Of a stretch of 64,000 nt of DNA, positions 18,348 to 27,404 are shown piece after piece. Source of the DNA: Gloeothece verrucosa PCC 7822. Its GTDB lineage: Bacteria; Cyanobacteriota; Cyanobacteriia; Cyanobacteriales; Microcystaceae. The stretch covers positions 3,160,300 through 3,224,299 of the forward strand of contig NC_014501.1 in the NCBI RefSeq assembly GCF_000147335.1, given 5' to 3'. Under the pieces are notes generated by a model. That model did not search any database. It was not told where the DNA came from and saw nothing but the letters and a program-made list of their open reading frames with translations. Positions within the stretch are counted from its first letter, which is position 1. Each line of letters opens with the position of its first letter. The translations under genes and the position numbers were made by a program.

Positions 18348-18953
18348 CTAAATTTTTTCTATCGATGAGCATAGGTGATTAATTGGCTTCCGTTTGCGCT
18401 TAAAGAAAGTTCCAAATCCTAAGACAGTAACTGACCCTAAAATAGTCAGGGGTTCAGGAACTGGAGTTGCAGAAAAAGTAATCAGTAACTCACTATCTTC
18501 GGGTCCCAAATTTGTAAAGCCTTCTGTCAATGGGGGCGCAGAAAAAAGTTCTAAATAACCCGGAGTTGACAAAAAATTAGCATAAAACGGACTAGCATAG
18601 CTACCACTAGCAGTAGAATAGCCAAAACCATCACCGGTTAACTGTATGGCATTAAGGCTAATTAAATTGTCAACTTCGAAAGGTTCGTTGCCGGGTATGG
18701 GAGTTCCCGCAGGTTGCAAACCTGTAATAGTTTCACCATTTCTTGTCCCAGTAATGCCAGTAATCAGGTAAAAACCCAAATCATCAGGAATGTCGTTGGT
18801 GGTCAAAGTGCCGCTTGCCACTAAGCCAGGACCCGAGTAACTCCAGTTCCAAATTAAAGCCGAGGCAGGTTTCATTGCCCCGAAAACTAATCCGGATGTA
18901 GTCACAAAGGCGGTAGCTGATAGTAGAGTTAGATTTTTCATCGAAGTCGTCAC
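18348..18953 (-). CDS. PEP-CTERM sorting domain protein, exported
   Basis: 201 aa. The N-terminal signal peptide (NLTLLSATAFVTTSGLVFGA then MKPASA, about 7-32) leads into a beta-rich secreted domain of about 135 residues. The C-terminus has the PEP-CTERM signature VPEPLTILGSVTVLGFGTFF followed by KRKRK (about 167-191), the anchor processed by an exosortase in exopolysaccharide-producing bacteria. An alternative start at the second Met (MKNLTL, four codons in) is equally possible. The mature domain is not recognised. Monocistronic. Confidence 0.85.
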   Translation of the reverse strand: MTTSMKNLTLLSATAFVTTSGLVFGAMKPASALIWNWSYSGPGLVASGTLTTNDIPDDLGFYLITGITGTRNGETITGLQPAGTPIPGNEPFEVDNLISLNAIQLTGDGFGYSTASGSYASPFYANFLSTPGYLELFSAPPLTEGFTNLGPEDSELLITFSATPVPEPLTILGSVTVLGFGTFFKRKRKPINHLCSSIEKI

Positions 18954-19103
18954 TACATTGGTTGATTAGCATAAAATAGCCTATTTTGCTCTTTTTGAAA
19001 AGGATTTTAATAAAACCTGACATGAATGTAAGCAATTAGTTGGTTTTGCCAAGGAGTCAGGAGAACAGCGAAAGGATGACCATGAGGGAATCGGGTTTTT
19101 AAG

Positions 19104-21257
19104 TTAATTTTCTCTTCTCCACCAGCCAACCACTAATTTAATTTCCTCATAACTAAAATTCTCTCCTAAATTTTCTTTCAACGTTTTTAAAGAATTAGCT
19201 CCATGTTTTTGAATAGCTTGAACAATTAAATCTTGCTTGACTGGCAAGACAAATTCATTAATATCTACCGGTTGATGAGTGGCAATTAAATTACTCAAAT
19301 GTTCATAAATGGTACTGGCTTTAAGGCTCCTTTCTTTGGCAATTTCTTCTACTGATAACCCCTGCTGATAGAGTTGTAAGGTGATCATTTGAGTGTGTTT
19401 TGGTAAAGCTATCGGCAATTCTTGCTCTTGACAAAAATCCCGAATTTCCGAAATAAACTGATCCCCGTACTGGTTGATTTTATAGTCTGTCACCCCAGAA
19501 ATCTTGGCAAAACTCTCTCGAGTTTGTGGCTTTTTTTCTGCCATTAATCTCAGAGTAGAATCCGGAAAAATGACGTAAGGAGCAACCGAATTAGCATCAG
19601 CAATATATTTTCGTAGCTGTCGCAGTCTTTCCAGAAGCAGTTCTGTTTCCGCTTTTCTCGGATTATATTTTCCTAAGACATTTTCAGCCGATTTTTGAGC
19701 AATAGCAATTTGCACTGACCGTTGTTTGCGTAAAATTTCCCAACTGCGGCTATTGAGTTTTAATACAGGTAAGCCATCGCTGGTTTCATCCACTAATCCT
19801 TGATGAATTAAAGAACGGCCTAAATTTTTCCACTCCTCTTTGGTGCGGTCTTTGCCGATGCCATAAGTGGATAATAAATGATGACCATTTTGTTCGATTC
19901 TGCGGCTATTAGAGCCTCGTAAGACATCAATAATATAGCTCATGCCAAATCTTTCTCGACAGCGAGCAACACAAGAGAGAAATTTTTGGGCTTCAATGGT
20001 CCAATCTTCAACCGGCTGAGGATGACGACAATTATCACAATTATCACAATTTCCCTGAAATCTTTCCCCAAAATATCTTAAAACAATGGTGCGCCGGCAT
20101 TCTGTTCCTTCAGCATAATTGATCACTTGTCTTAACTGTTGCTGGGCAATTTTTTTTTCTTGGGGGTTAGATTTTTGCTCGATAATATATTCAATTTTTT
20201 TTAAATCCCCGAAACCCAAAAATATAGTACATTTTGCCGGTTCTCCGTCTCTGCCGGCCCTTCCTGACTCCTGATAATAACTTTCCAGGTTACGGGGAAG
20301 ATCAAAATGCACCACAAACCGTACATCTAGTTTATTAATTCCCATACCAAAGGCGATCGTCGCTACCATTACCTGTGCATCATCCCGAATAAAACGGGTT
20401 TGATTGAGGGTTCTGGCTTCATCTGTCATGCCAGCATGGTAAGGTAAAGCTGAAATCCCATCTTTTTGGAGACGAAAAGCAATTTCATCTACATTGCGGC
20501 GACTGAGACAGTAAACGATCCCTGATCCTTTTTGGGTGCGAATATATTTTAGTAATTGGTCATAACTGCGTTGTTGTTTGGGACGGACATCATAATAAAG
20601 GTTAGGACGGTTAAAACTGGCGATGTGTACCCCAGGGTTTTTTAATCCGAGTTGTACAATAATATCTTCTTGTACCCGTTTGGTTGCTGTGGCGGTTAGA
20701 CCAAACATCGGAACGCTAGGATAACGTTGTCTTAGCTGTCGCAGTTGACGATATTCGGGCCGGAAGTCGTGACCCCATTCTGAGACACAGTGGGCTTCAT
20801 CAATAGCAAAGGCTGAAATCCCGACATCAAGAGCTATTTTATCGAGAAAAGGCGTAAATTTTTCACTCAGTAGCCGTTCTGGGGCCACATAAAGCAGTTT
20901 AATTTTATTTTTGAGAATGGCCATTTCCCGGGAACGGATTTCAGAGAGGCCGAGACTACTGTTAAGAAAAGTGGCTCCTATGCCGTTATCGAGTAGCGCG
21001 TCCACTTGATCTTGCATCAGGGAAATTAGAGGAGAGACGACTACAGTTAATCCGGGTTTGAGTAAAGCGGGGAGTTGAAAGCAGAGAGATTTTCCGCCAC
21101 CAGTGGGCATAATGACCAGTAAATCTCGATTCTGTAAGGCTTCTTCGATAATTTGCCGTTGTCCTGGACGAAAGTTATCATAGCCAAAATACTGTTTTAG
21201 GGCTGTTTCGAGGCTGTTTAACTGGTACATCATGTCTTGAGTGCCAAAGAAGCGCAT
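19104..21257 (-). CDS. recQ: ATP-dependent DNA helicase RecQ
   Basis: 717 aa, 3'-5' helicase for recombination and fork repair. Order: an aromatic-rich start FGYDNFRPGQRQIIEEALQN (about 24-43), Walker A MPTGGGKSLCFQLPALL (about 55-71), DEAH-type box AIDEAHCVSEWGHDFRPEY (about 152-170), motif III GLTATAT, motif VI YYQESGRAGRDGEPAKC (about 330-346), a zinc-binding C...C-D-N-C-D-N-C cluster (about 384-405), winged helix, an HRDC domain (about 533-610) and an extra C-terminal HTH-like region (QGLSVEEIAKERSLKASTIY). The HRDC plus HTH tail is common in long bacterial RecQ. The start could also be at MMYQLNSLE, eight residues in. Confidence 0.96.
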   Translation of the reverse strand: MRFFGTQDMMYQLNSLETALKQYFGYDNFRPGQRQIIEEALQNRDLLVIMPTGGGKSLCFQLPALLKPGLTVVVSPLISLMQDQVDALLDNGIGATFLNSSLGLSEIRSREMAILKNKIKLLYVAPERLLSEKFTPFLDKIALDVGISAFAIDEAHCVSEWGHDFRPEYRQLRQLRQRYPSVPMFGLTATATKRVQEDIIVQLGLKNPGVHIASFNRPNLYYDVRPKQQRSYDQLLKYIRTQKGSGIVYCLSRRNVDEIAFRLQKDGISALPYHAGMTDEARTLNQTRFIRDDAQVMVATIAFGMGINKLDVRFVVHFDLPRNLESYYQESGRAGRDGEPAKCTIFLGFGDLKKIEYIIEQKSNPQEKKIAQQQLRQVINYAEGTECRRTIVLRYFGERFQGNCDNCDNCRHPQPVEDWTIEAQKFLSCVARCRERFGMSYIIDVLRGSNSRRIEQNGHHLLSTYGIGKDRTKEEWKNLGRSLIHQGLVDETSDGLPVLKLNSRSWEILRKQRSVQIAIAQKSAENVLGKYNPRKAETELLLERLRQLRKYIADANSVAPYVIFPDSTLRLMAEKKPQTRESFAKISGVTDYKINQYGDQFISEIRDFCQEQELPIALPKHTQMITLQLYQQGLSVEEIAKERSLKASTIYEHLSNLIATHQPVDINEFVLPVKQDLIVQAIQKHGANSLKTLKENLGENFSYEEIKLVVGWWRREN

Positions 21258-21584
21258 TCTCCTATTTTAAGGCTTGAAGAGAAAATCGATATACGCGAAT
21301 TTGCGGTTTTTTGCTTGTGGGTTAAAAGGAGAATTAGCCGCACTTGGGACGATTGGAAAATTTGATAACAAGAAACTTCGAGTAATGGATAATCCTAATC
21401 TATATTTTGATTGCTATTTTACTCATTAAAATCTTCGGATCGTAGTAAGGGTGAGCAGGGTTTTTTAAAGTTTTCAACATAACGCTGAGAAACAATTATC
21501 TTCCTTGCTCACCTGACAAATTACCTACCGGTTTCAACAACCCATATCATCATTGTGTTCCTATCTATCGATGTGTTTGATCAT
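21258..21584. other. intergenic gap upstream of recQ
   Basis: Holds the recQ promoter (not identifiable by eye) and a long-range inverted repeat GGTGAGCA/TGCTCACC (21450-21457 with 21506-21513) downstream of the Ser/Pro-rich gene. No coding signal seen. Confidence 0.4.
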
Positions 21585-21866
21585 CTATTTCTTTTGAGTT
21601 GAACCTGAACCTGTGTGTGAGCCACTACTAGAACCTGAGTGTGGACTCATCGTTGAGCTAGGACTTGGACTTGGACTGGCGGATGGTTTTTTCTTTTTAG
21701 AATGGCTTGGGCTGCTACTAGGTGAGGGCGACGGTGAGGAAGCTTGAAGTGTTGAGCTTTGATTTTTGTGTGTTGTTGTTGTTCCTGCAAACGAAGGAAA
21801 ACTTACCAGAAGAAAGGGAACTAAAGAAAGAGTCGCAACTGTTGCTAAAGTTTTGTGAATAGCCAT
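21585..21866 (-). CDS. small Ser/Pro-rich exported protein
   Basis: 93 aa from the ATG at 21864-21866, chosen because AAGGA lies about 9 bases upstream and the sequence then starts with a normal signal peptide, MAIHKTLATVATLSLVPFLL (cleavage after PSFAG, about residue 28). An upstream ATG would add 26 unlikely residues. The mature part is low complexity: SPSPSPSSSPSHSKKKKPSA, then a run of Ser/Gly/His/Thr ending STQKK. No fold is expected. It may be a cell-surface or periplasmic spacer protein. Confidence 0.6.
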   Translation of the reverse strand: MAIHKTLATVATLSLVPFLLVSFPSFAGTTTTHKNQSSTLQASSPSPSPSSSPSHSKKKKPSASPSPSPSSTMSPHSGSSSGSHTGSGSTQKK

Positions 21867-22282
21867 AGTTAAATTATCCTTATTAAAAAAAAGGAGTAGA
21901 TTGTAATTAGCTGTAAACGAGTAGCAATGTTGATTATAAGTCAAGGCTATAATTAATACAATAAGATTTTTCTTTTATTTCAGATATTTTTTTCTTTAAC
22001 TCAACAGCCTTAAAGTGATTATATGCACAATAAAATAAGTAAATTCTTAAAGTTAATCTCACCAATTAAGGGAGTTAAACTGGCATAGTTTGCCGCTTTT
22101 CAGGTTAACTAGGAAGCACAATATTTACTTATAAGTAGGTAGAGTTTCAATAAATTTAACTGTGAGGTTATAGAGTAGAGAGCGGCTTGACCGTTTGTTT
22201 TCTACTTTCACCGTAGGCAATACGGGAGCTTGGTGTGCCCTGTGTTTTTAAACCAGGGAGGAAGCACGACTCGGCTAATAAA

Positions 22283-22423
22283 TTAGCCGTCAAGCTTTGG
22301 TAAACGTTTGATGTAATCTCGAATAATCTCTGATTTTGAATATCCTTTAGACTTTGCGTAAGCTTCTAGACGTTCCATTTCTTCTTTAGTTAGTCTAACT
22401 TTTAACTGTTCGTCTCTTGACAT
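22283..22423 (-). CDS. CopG/ribbon-helix-helix small DNA-binding protein, 46 aa
   Basis: Reads MSRDEQLKVRLTKEEMERLE then AYAKSKGYSKSEIIRDYI and KRLPKLDG. This is a complete ribbon-helix-helix: beta-strand QLKVRLT, helix EEMERLEAYAKSKG, turn YSKSEI, second helix IRDYIKRL. RHH proteins act as dimers and repress their own promoters, often as antitoxins or mobile-element regulators. No toxin or transposase is adjacent. It sits in the structured block 22180-22700. Stop TAA at 22283-22285. A GTGTACCATATTGATACAC-like palindrome just upstream (near 22427-22445) could be its operator. Confidence 0.75.
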   Translation of the reverse strand: MSRDEQLKVRLTKEEMERLEAYAKSKGYSKSEIIRDYIKRLPKLDG

Positions 22424-22426
22424 AAT

Positions 22427-22445
22427 GTGTACCATATTGATACAC
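22427..22445. promoter_or_regulatory. candidate operator of the RHH gene
   Basis: Imperfect palindrome GTGTACCATATTGATACAC immediately upstream of the RHH start. GTGTA/TACAC arms flank an AT-rich centre. The position is right for autorepression; this is inference. Confidence 0.35.
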
Positions 22446-22778
22446 TTATTATAGTCCGAAAACGCAAAGGCACATCGCGAACTCAGGAGTAAACAATTAA
22501 GCAGTAGGACAGAGAACAGCGCGAGTCTCGTAAACCTGAGTAAAGTATCTGTTGTCGAGTTCTCTACAGATACGTGGGTCGTCCGGGGTATCTCGGTGAA
22601 GAAAAAACATTGGTAGTCTAAGCCTTCGTATCGCTTAGTGGGAACACCAAATGTAAGCCGACCTAGAGGTTCATAATTGTTCTCCCCATGTCATGTTGAG
22701 CCAAAGCGAACTGCTTGCGCGTATTGTGGAGGAGATCACTTTGGCTGAGAATGGCTTTTAGTTCAGTGGAGGGACGAG

Positions 22779-23558
22779 TTAAATATATCTGGTAAGCTGA
22801 ACTCGATAGCGTTCCTTTTTAGTAACAGCGACTTCTCCCACTTCTAAACGCCCTTTTCCCCGCATAGAAATTAAATCGCCGCTAGAGACATTGTGACTCG
22901 CCTGGGTAATTTCCTTCCAATTGACCCGAACATCTCCAGAAGAAATGGCCTCAGCCATTTTCGAGCGAGACATCCCAAACCCTGCTGATGCAATGGCATC
23001 CAAACGCATCGATGCTTCTACTGTGGTCATTTCCTTTTTCTGAGGAGGACGCACTTTTAAATCAGTTAACTCAATTCGTTCTGTTTTCACCGGTACAGAG
23101 CGCACTTGTACTAAAGAGGTTTCTAAAAATTCCACCAACTCAGGCACAACGATGGCCTGCGCTCCCCGTTCCCCTAAAACAATAATATCTCCCACCTTTT
23201 CTCTAACAAGGCCCGTCCCCAACATAGCGCCTAAAAAATCTCGATGATTAGCCGCATCAAAGAGAAAATTGCCGGCAATATCCACAGCCGCCACAGCTAC
23301 ACCAGACAGATCAAAAGGAACCTCAGAACGAGATATTCCTAAGCGTTGACGTTCAGCTTGAGGATAACCCCCCCAAGGAATTAAATCGACTTCTGTCAAC
23401 CGTTGAAAAATCCGTTGAACTTCAGCGAGAACAGGGGGGGAAAGAAAATCTGTTAAAGTGACTTCCCATGTTCTCATGGCGGTTTCGGCTTTATCAATGA
23501 TTCGAGCAATTTCTTCTCGATTCTCAACTCCTTTTAATAATTCTTCTCTTGGTAACAT
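22779..23558 (-). CDS. photosystem II S4 domain protein (YlmH-like)
   Basis: 259 aa. The N-terminal two thirds resemble YlmH (LTEVDLIPWGGYPQAERQRL, about 54-73; DFLGAMLGTGLVREKVGDII). The C-terminal S4 RNA-binding domain lies at about 182-245: RLDAIASAGFGMSRSKMAEA, ISSGDVRVNWKE, SGDLISMRGKGRLEV. This is the cyanobacteria/plastid form named photosystem II S4 protein; YlmH relatives act in ribosome quality control. The role in PSII is not settled. Followed on the minus-strand side by the RHH block, and preceded by heptamer repeats. Confidence 0.9.
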   Translation of the reverse strand: MLPREELLKGVENREEIARIIDKAETAMRTWEVTLTDFLSPPVLAEVQRIFQRLTEVDLIPWGGYPQAERQRLGISRSEVPFDLSGVAVAAVDIAGNFLFDAANHRDFLGAMLGTGLVREKVGDIIVLGERGAQAIVVPELVEFLETSLVQVRSVPVKTERIELTDLKVRPPQKKEMTTVEASMRLDAIASAGFGMSRSKMAEAISSGDVRVNWKEITQASHNVSSGDLISMRGKGRLEVGEVAVTKKERYRVQLTRYI

Positions 23559-23562
23559 GGTT

Positions 23563-23607
23563 GATCATTAGTCAATAGTCATCGGTCATTAGTCAATAGT
23601 CATTAGT
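23563..23607 (+). repeat. TTAGTCA heptamer (STRR-like) repeat cluster
   Basis: ATTAGTCAATAGTCATCGGTC and similar units fill the gap between the S4 gene start and the next gene's stop. Confidence 0.7.
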
Positions 23608-23618
23608 TAGAGTCTAGG

Positions 23619-24134
23619 CTAACGGTTAATTTCTTGGACATAACCTTGGAGATTTTCGGGATTAAGCTGACTTAGGATAGCGGTTGCTCGGTTTTTGATT
23701 AACTCAGAACCTTGAACCACAATCAAATACTTACCCGCATTAAGACGGTTACGATAAGGTAAAGCGTCTCCACTACCACTCGATAACCCGACACCGCCAC
23801 CGACAAACAAACTCCCCATCGCACCAGCGATAGCACCAGCAAAACCCCCGAGAACATGATTCCAAGGAGTTCCTGCCCAATCAAAGGTATCTAGACCAGT
23901 GATAGCATTAAATACATAACCCGCACCAAAGCCAAAAGGAACTAACCAATAAGCCATCCAAATCGCTCTTTTTTTGGCTTGCTCATTGGGATCAATCAGT
24001 CCAAACTCATCAGCACTTTTATACCCTTTCCCCAGAATGGTAATTTGAGCCAGAGGAATTCCCTCTTTTTCTAGGGCGGTATAAGCTTCTTCTGCTTGTA
24101 GGCGATCAGACAGTACCGCAATCAAATAGTTCAT
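23619..24134 (-). CDS. conserved hypothetical protein with glycine-zipper membrane segment
   Basis: 171 aa. The N-terminal domain (MNYLIAVLSDRLQAEEAYTA, LEKEGIPLAQITILGKG) has the strand-helix-strand look of general-stress 17M/DUF1269-like proteins. In the middle are a hydrophobic segment MAYWLVPFGFGAGYVF (about 60-75) and a glycine-rich helix VLGGFAGAIAGAMGSLFVGG (about 94-113). The C-terminal strand LNAGKYLIVVQGSELIKNRA returns to the first fold. Probably membrane-associated. Function unknown. Monocistronic or ahead of the S4 gene. Confidence 0.75.
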   Translation of the reverse strand: MNYLIAVLSDRLQAEEAYTALEKEGIPLAQITILGKGYKSADEFGLIDPNEQAKKRAIWMAYWLVPFGFGAGYVFNAITGLDTFDWAGTPWNHVLGGFAGAIAGAMGSLFVGGGVGLSSGSGDALPYRNRLNAGKYLIVVQGSELIKNRATAILSQLNPENLQGYVQEINR

Positions 24135-24471
24135 ATTTATTATCAGCCACTTTTAACACTCATCAACCATCTTAGTACAGGAAACACCTGAACAGGTAAC
24201 AGGGGCGGGGTGGGGGAATGACTAATGACTGTTGACTACTAACTAATGACTGTTGACTACTAACTAATGACTGTTGACTACTAACTAATGACTGTTGACT
24301 ACTAACTAATGACTAATGACTAATCTTAAAATCTATAGGGAATTCCAAGCCTCGAGGTACATTATCCGTTACAATAAGCTCTGCACTAGAGACACGCCGG
24401 CAAACTGTAAAAATCTGAGCAAGACAAAACAATCAGTTTTGCCCCACTGTTGACCTTCTACGATAAAGACT
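24135..24471. other. intergenic region upstream of serA with tandem repeats
   Basis: Apart from the 21-bp tandem repeat at 24228-24311 and flanking heptamer units, it holds the serA leader. No open frame or clear promoter was seen. Confidence 0.5.
24216..24325 (+). repeat. four perfect 21-bp tandem repeats flanked by heptamer units
   Basis: The unit ACTGTTGACTACTAACTAATG occurs four times without change at 24228-24248, 24249-24269, 24270-24290 and 24291-24311, then runs into ACTAATGACTAATG. The unit is itself built from the heptamer family (TGACTAC, TAACTAA), in inverse orientation to the cluster at 14793. Confidence 0.9.
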
Positions 24472-26049
24472 ATGGCAAAAGTTCTTGTATCCGATCCAAT
24501 TGATCAAGTAGGCATTGATATTCTCTCTCAAGTTGCCCAAGTTGATGTTAAAACAAAGCTACCCCCCGAAGAACTGATCAAAATTATCCCTGAATATGAT
24601 GCTTTAATGCTTCGTTCTGAAACTAAGGTAACGAAAGAAGTGGTTGAGGCCGGTACAAACCTGAAAATTATTGGACGAGCCGGCGTAGGGGTAGATAATA
24701 TTGATGTGCCAGCCGCCACTCGCCAGGGAATTGTCGTGGTTAACTCTCCGGAAGGTAACACCATTGCTGCGGCTGAACACGCACTAGCCATGATGTTATC
24801 CCTATCTCGCCACATTCCTGATGCGAACCTGTCTATCAAAGAAAACAAATGGGACCGTAAACGGTTTATCGGCACAGAAGTTTATAAAAAGACCTTGGGA
24901 GTTGTTGGTTTAGGTAAAATTGGCTCTCATGTTGCCAGTGTCGGGAAAGCATTAGGCATGAAATTGCTGGCTTATGATCCGTTCATTTCCAAAGAACGGG
25001 CAGATCAGTTAGGCTGTACCCTAGTAGACCTCGATTTACTCTTCTCGGAAGCTGATTATATTACACTCCATATACCCAAAACCCAAGAAACGGCTCATTT
25101 AATCAACCGAGAAGCTTTAGCGAAAATGAAACCCACCGTCCGCATTATTAATTGTGCTAGAGGGGGTGTCATCGATGAAGATGCTTTGGCCGAATTTTTA
25201 GCAGCCGGTAAAATTGGCGGTGCGGCTTTAGATGTTTTTGAACAGGAACCTTTAGGAGAATCTAAACTTAGAGAACTCACCAATATCATTTTAACCCCTC
25301 ATTTGGGAGCATCTACCGCCGAAGCACAAGTGAATGTGGCCATTGATGTAGCTGAACAAATTCGCGATGTATTACTCGGACTTCCCGCGAGATCGGCCGT
25401 TAATATTCCAGGTTTAACGCCGGATGTGATGGAAAAACTGCGACCCTATCTACAATTAGCCGAAACCTTGGGGAATTTAGTCGCTCAATTGGCCGGTGGG
25501 AGAATTGAACAGTTAACCATCAGACTTCAGGGAGATTTAGCCAGTAACGAAACTCAACCGATCGTGGTGGCGGCTATTAAAGGATTATTATCCCAAGCTC
25601 TACGAGAACGAGTCAATTATGTTAATGCGGCGATTGAGGCTAAAGAACGAGGGATTCGCATTATTGAAACTAAAGATGCTTCAGTAAGAGGTTATTCAGG
25701 CTCTCTACACCTAGAAGCTAAAGGCTCAATGGGAGAACATTCCGTAACTGGTGCCCTCTTGGGTAACGGAGAAATTCGCATCACCGATCTAGATGAGTTT
25801 CCTATTAACGTTCCTCCCAGTAACTATATGCTGTTTACCTTACACCGGGATATGCCGGGGATTATTGGAAAAATTGGCTCATTACTGGGTAGTTTTAACG
25901 TCAATATTGCCAGTATGCAGGTAGGCCGAAAAATTGTTCGCGGAGATGCTGTCATGGCTCTTAGTTTAGATGATCCTTTACCAGAAGGGATACTATCGGA
26001 AATTACTAAAGTTGCTGGCATTCGGGATGCCTATACTGTCAAACTATAA
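24472..26049 (+). CDS. serA: D-3-phosphoglycerate dehydrogenase
   Basis: 525 aa, the long (type I) form. Oxidises 3-phosphoglycerate to 3-phosphohydroxypyruvate with NAD+, the first step of serine synthesis. Substrate-binding N-terminus, then GRAGVGVDNIDVPAATRQGI, Rossmann motif GVVGLGKIGSHVASVGKALG (about 143-162), catalytic Arg in INCARGGVIDEDAL (about 226-239), and His in LTPHLGASTAEAQ (about 275-287). The intervening ASB domain (about 320-450) is followed by a C-terminal ACT domain (FTLHRDMPGIIGKIGSLLGS, about 453-472), which suggests allosteric control by serine. Complete. Confidence 0.97.
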   Translation: MAKVLVSDPIDQVGIDILSQVAQVDVKTKLPPEELIKIIPEYDALMLRSETKVTKEVVEAGTNLKIIGRAGVGVDNIDVPAATRQGIVVVNSPEGNTIAAAEHALAMMLSLSRHIPDANLSIKENKWDRKRFIGTEVYKKTLGVVGLGKIGSHVASVGKALGMKLLAYDPFISKERADQLGCTLVDLDLLFSEADYITLHIPKTQETAHLINREALAKMKPTVRIINCARGGVIDEDALAEFLAAGKIGGAALDVFEQEPLGESKLRELTNIILTPHLGASTAEAQVNVAIDVAEQIRDVLLGLPARSAVNIPGLTPDVMEKLRPYLQLAETLGNLVAQLAGGRIEQLTIRLQGDLASNETQPIVVAAIKGLLSQALRERVNYVNAAIEAKERGIRIIETKDASVRGYSGSLHLEAKGSMGEHSVTGALLGNGEIRITDLDEFPINVPPSNYMLFTLHRDMPGIIGKIGSLLGSFNVNIASMQVGRKIVRGDAVMALSLDDPLPEGILSEITKVAGIRDAYTVKL

Positions 26050-26146
26050 ATATTAGGAATAGAGGACAGGGAATTAATTATAAAGTATTAGGTTTGCCTA
26101 TTATTCCCTGTTCCCCGCTCCGGTGTTTCCTTTCTCGAGGTTTTGG

Positions 26147-27043
26147 ATGGCAAATAGTTGGTGGGAAATTCGAGTGCTTTGTGATCCAGATTTGGAAGAG
26201 TCGATCTTTTGGCGGCTGGATAAGTTTGGTTGTTCGGGAACGGCAACAGAGATTAAAGGGCAATCTTCTTTAATTCGAGCCTATATTCCCCAAATTAAAG
26301 CACAATTATTAGATTTAGCGGCTCTATCCCTGTGGTTAGTTCAAGATGCCCTGCTCCTGAATTTATCCCATCCAGTTACTCGTTGGCGTTTAATTGATGA
26401 AGAAGATTGGGCTAGTAGTTGGAAACAACACTGGGAACCCACTAGCATAGGAGATCGCTTTATTATTTACCCCGCTTGGTTAACGCCTGCAAGTGATGAT
26501 GATAAAATTATTCTCCGTCTCGATCCGGGTATGGCTTTTGGCACTGGCACCCACCCTACTACCCAATTATGCCTAGAATCGTTAGAAATGCGTTTGGAAA
26601 CCGATGCTAATAGTCGGGTGATTGCTGATATTGGCTGTGGTTCGGGGATTTTATCTATTGGGGCTGTTTTACTGGGAGCGCCACAAGTTTACGCAGTTGA
26701 CAATGATCCCTTGGCCGTTAAAGCGGCTCGAAGTAATCGTCAACTCAATCAGATTGATCCAGCGAATCTAGTGATTAATCAAGGCAGTATTGAAGAGTTA
26801 TTAGAACTGGTTCCCCAAGGAGTTGATGGATTTGTCTGTAATATTTTAGCAGAAGTTATTATTGAGATGATTCCTCAATTTAGTGCTTTAGCTAAACCTC
26901 AATGTTGGGCAATTTTAAGTGGCATTCTTTTAGAGCAGGCTAAACCTATTGCTGATACCCTAGAACAACATGATTGGGTGGTGGCGGCTTTATGGAAACG
27001 TCAAGACTGGTGTTGTTTTAATATTCGTCGAAATCCTAATTAG
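26147..27043 (+). CDS. prmA: ribosomal protein L11 methyltransferase
   Basis: 298 aa. Methylates lysines and the N-terminus of ribosomal protein L11 with SAM. The start is taken at ATG 26147 ([10 protein letters not shown]), with GAGG (26137-26140) 6 bases upstream; a GTG at 26123 would add eight unlikely residues. The N-terminal recognition domain is followed by [20 protein letters not shown] (about 126-145) and the SAM motif [20 protein letters not shown] (about 160-179), with the acidic [11 protein letters not shown] and post-motif [13 protein letters not shown]. Follows serA by 97 bases; co-transcription is possible. Confidence 0.95.
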   Translation: MANSWWEIRVLCDPDLEESIFWRLDKFGCSGTATEIKGQSSLIRAYIPQIKAQLLDLAALSLWLVQDALLLNLSHPVTRWRLIDEEDWASSWKQHWEPTSIGDRFIIYPAWLTPASDDDKIILRLDPGMAFGTGTHPTTQLCLESLEMRLETDANSRVIADIGCGSGILSIGAVLLGAPQVYAVDNDPLAVKAARSNRQLNQIDPANLVINQGSIEELLELVPQGVDGFVCNILAEVIIEMIPQFSALAKPQCWAILSGILLEQAKPIADTLEQHDWVVAALWKRQDWCCFNIRRNPN

Positions 27044-27404
27044 TTCCGTCAGATTAATATTATTAATACATCAGCCGGATTTCTAACAGATTTTAATTCA
27101 TGCTAAGGGGTTGTCTAGGCGGCTTTTTGACAAAAATTTAAACAGGTGTGACAGGAATTTGAGCAATTAAAACGACAAATCGCTCTCTTAGGTAAAGGAT
27201 AAACGGCTAAAGCATAATGGATATAAACCCTTTAACCTGTTCTCGGGACAAGCCTATTTTTAGGGCACTTGAGCGCAAAATGGTCTTAAGCTTAATAAAA
27301 CTTAATTTTAGACAGCATAAATTATTAATACAATTAGGGAAAATTAGTTAGGCTAAAAATAAATTAAAAAACTTATTAAAAATCTCTATTTTTAAAATCC
27401 CCAA
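27044..27404. other. intergenic gap between prmA and the NB-ARC gene
   Basis: AT-rich. Short coding-like scraps are present (a plus-strand stretch near 27150-27208 reads EFEQLKRQIALLGKG and stops) but no start or family. I see no terminator with a T-run. Confidence 0.35.

Larger units (their letters stand above)
22180..22700. mobile_element. possible remnant of a mobile element with structured ends around an RHH gene
   Basis: Contains the small RHH gene flanked on both sides by hairpin-rich, more GC-rich DNA unlike the AT-rich surroundings. Left of the gene are GGCTAATAAATTAGCC and CCCTG/CAGGG stem-loops. On the right are GTATCTG/CAGATAC, AGATAC/GTATCT and CTAAGC/GCTTAG. No transposase frame, terminal inverted repeat or target duplication was found. 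IS200/IS605-type elements have such subterminal hairpins and no target duplications, so a decayed or non-autonomous relative is possible (inference). Borders are approximate. Confidence 0.3.

Noticed and set aside
22500-22620. Possible TnpB C-terminus read on the plus strand
   Set aside because: The only open stretch (ending ISVKKKHW) has no zinc-finger cysteines or RuvC motif, so I treat the region as structured non-coding DNA.
24216-24325. Regular repeats that could suggest a CRISPR array
   Set aside because: The 21-bp units are directly adjacent and identical, with no unique spacers between them, and no cas gene is in the window.
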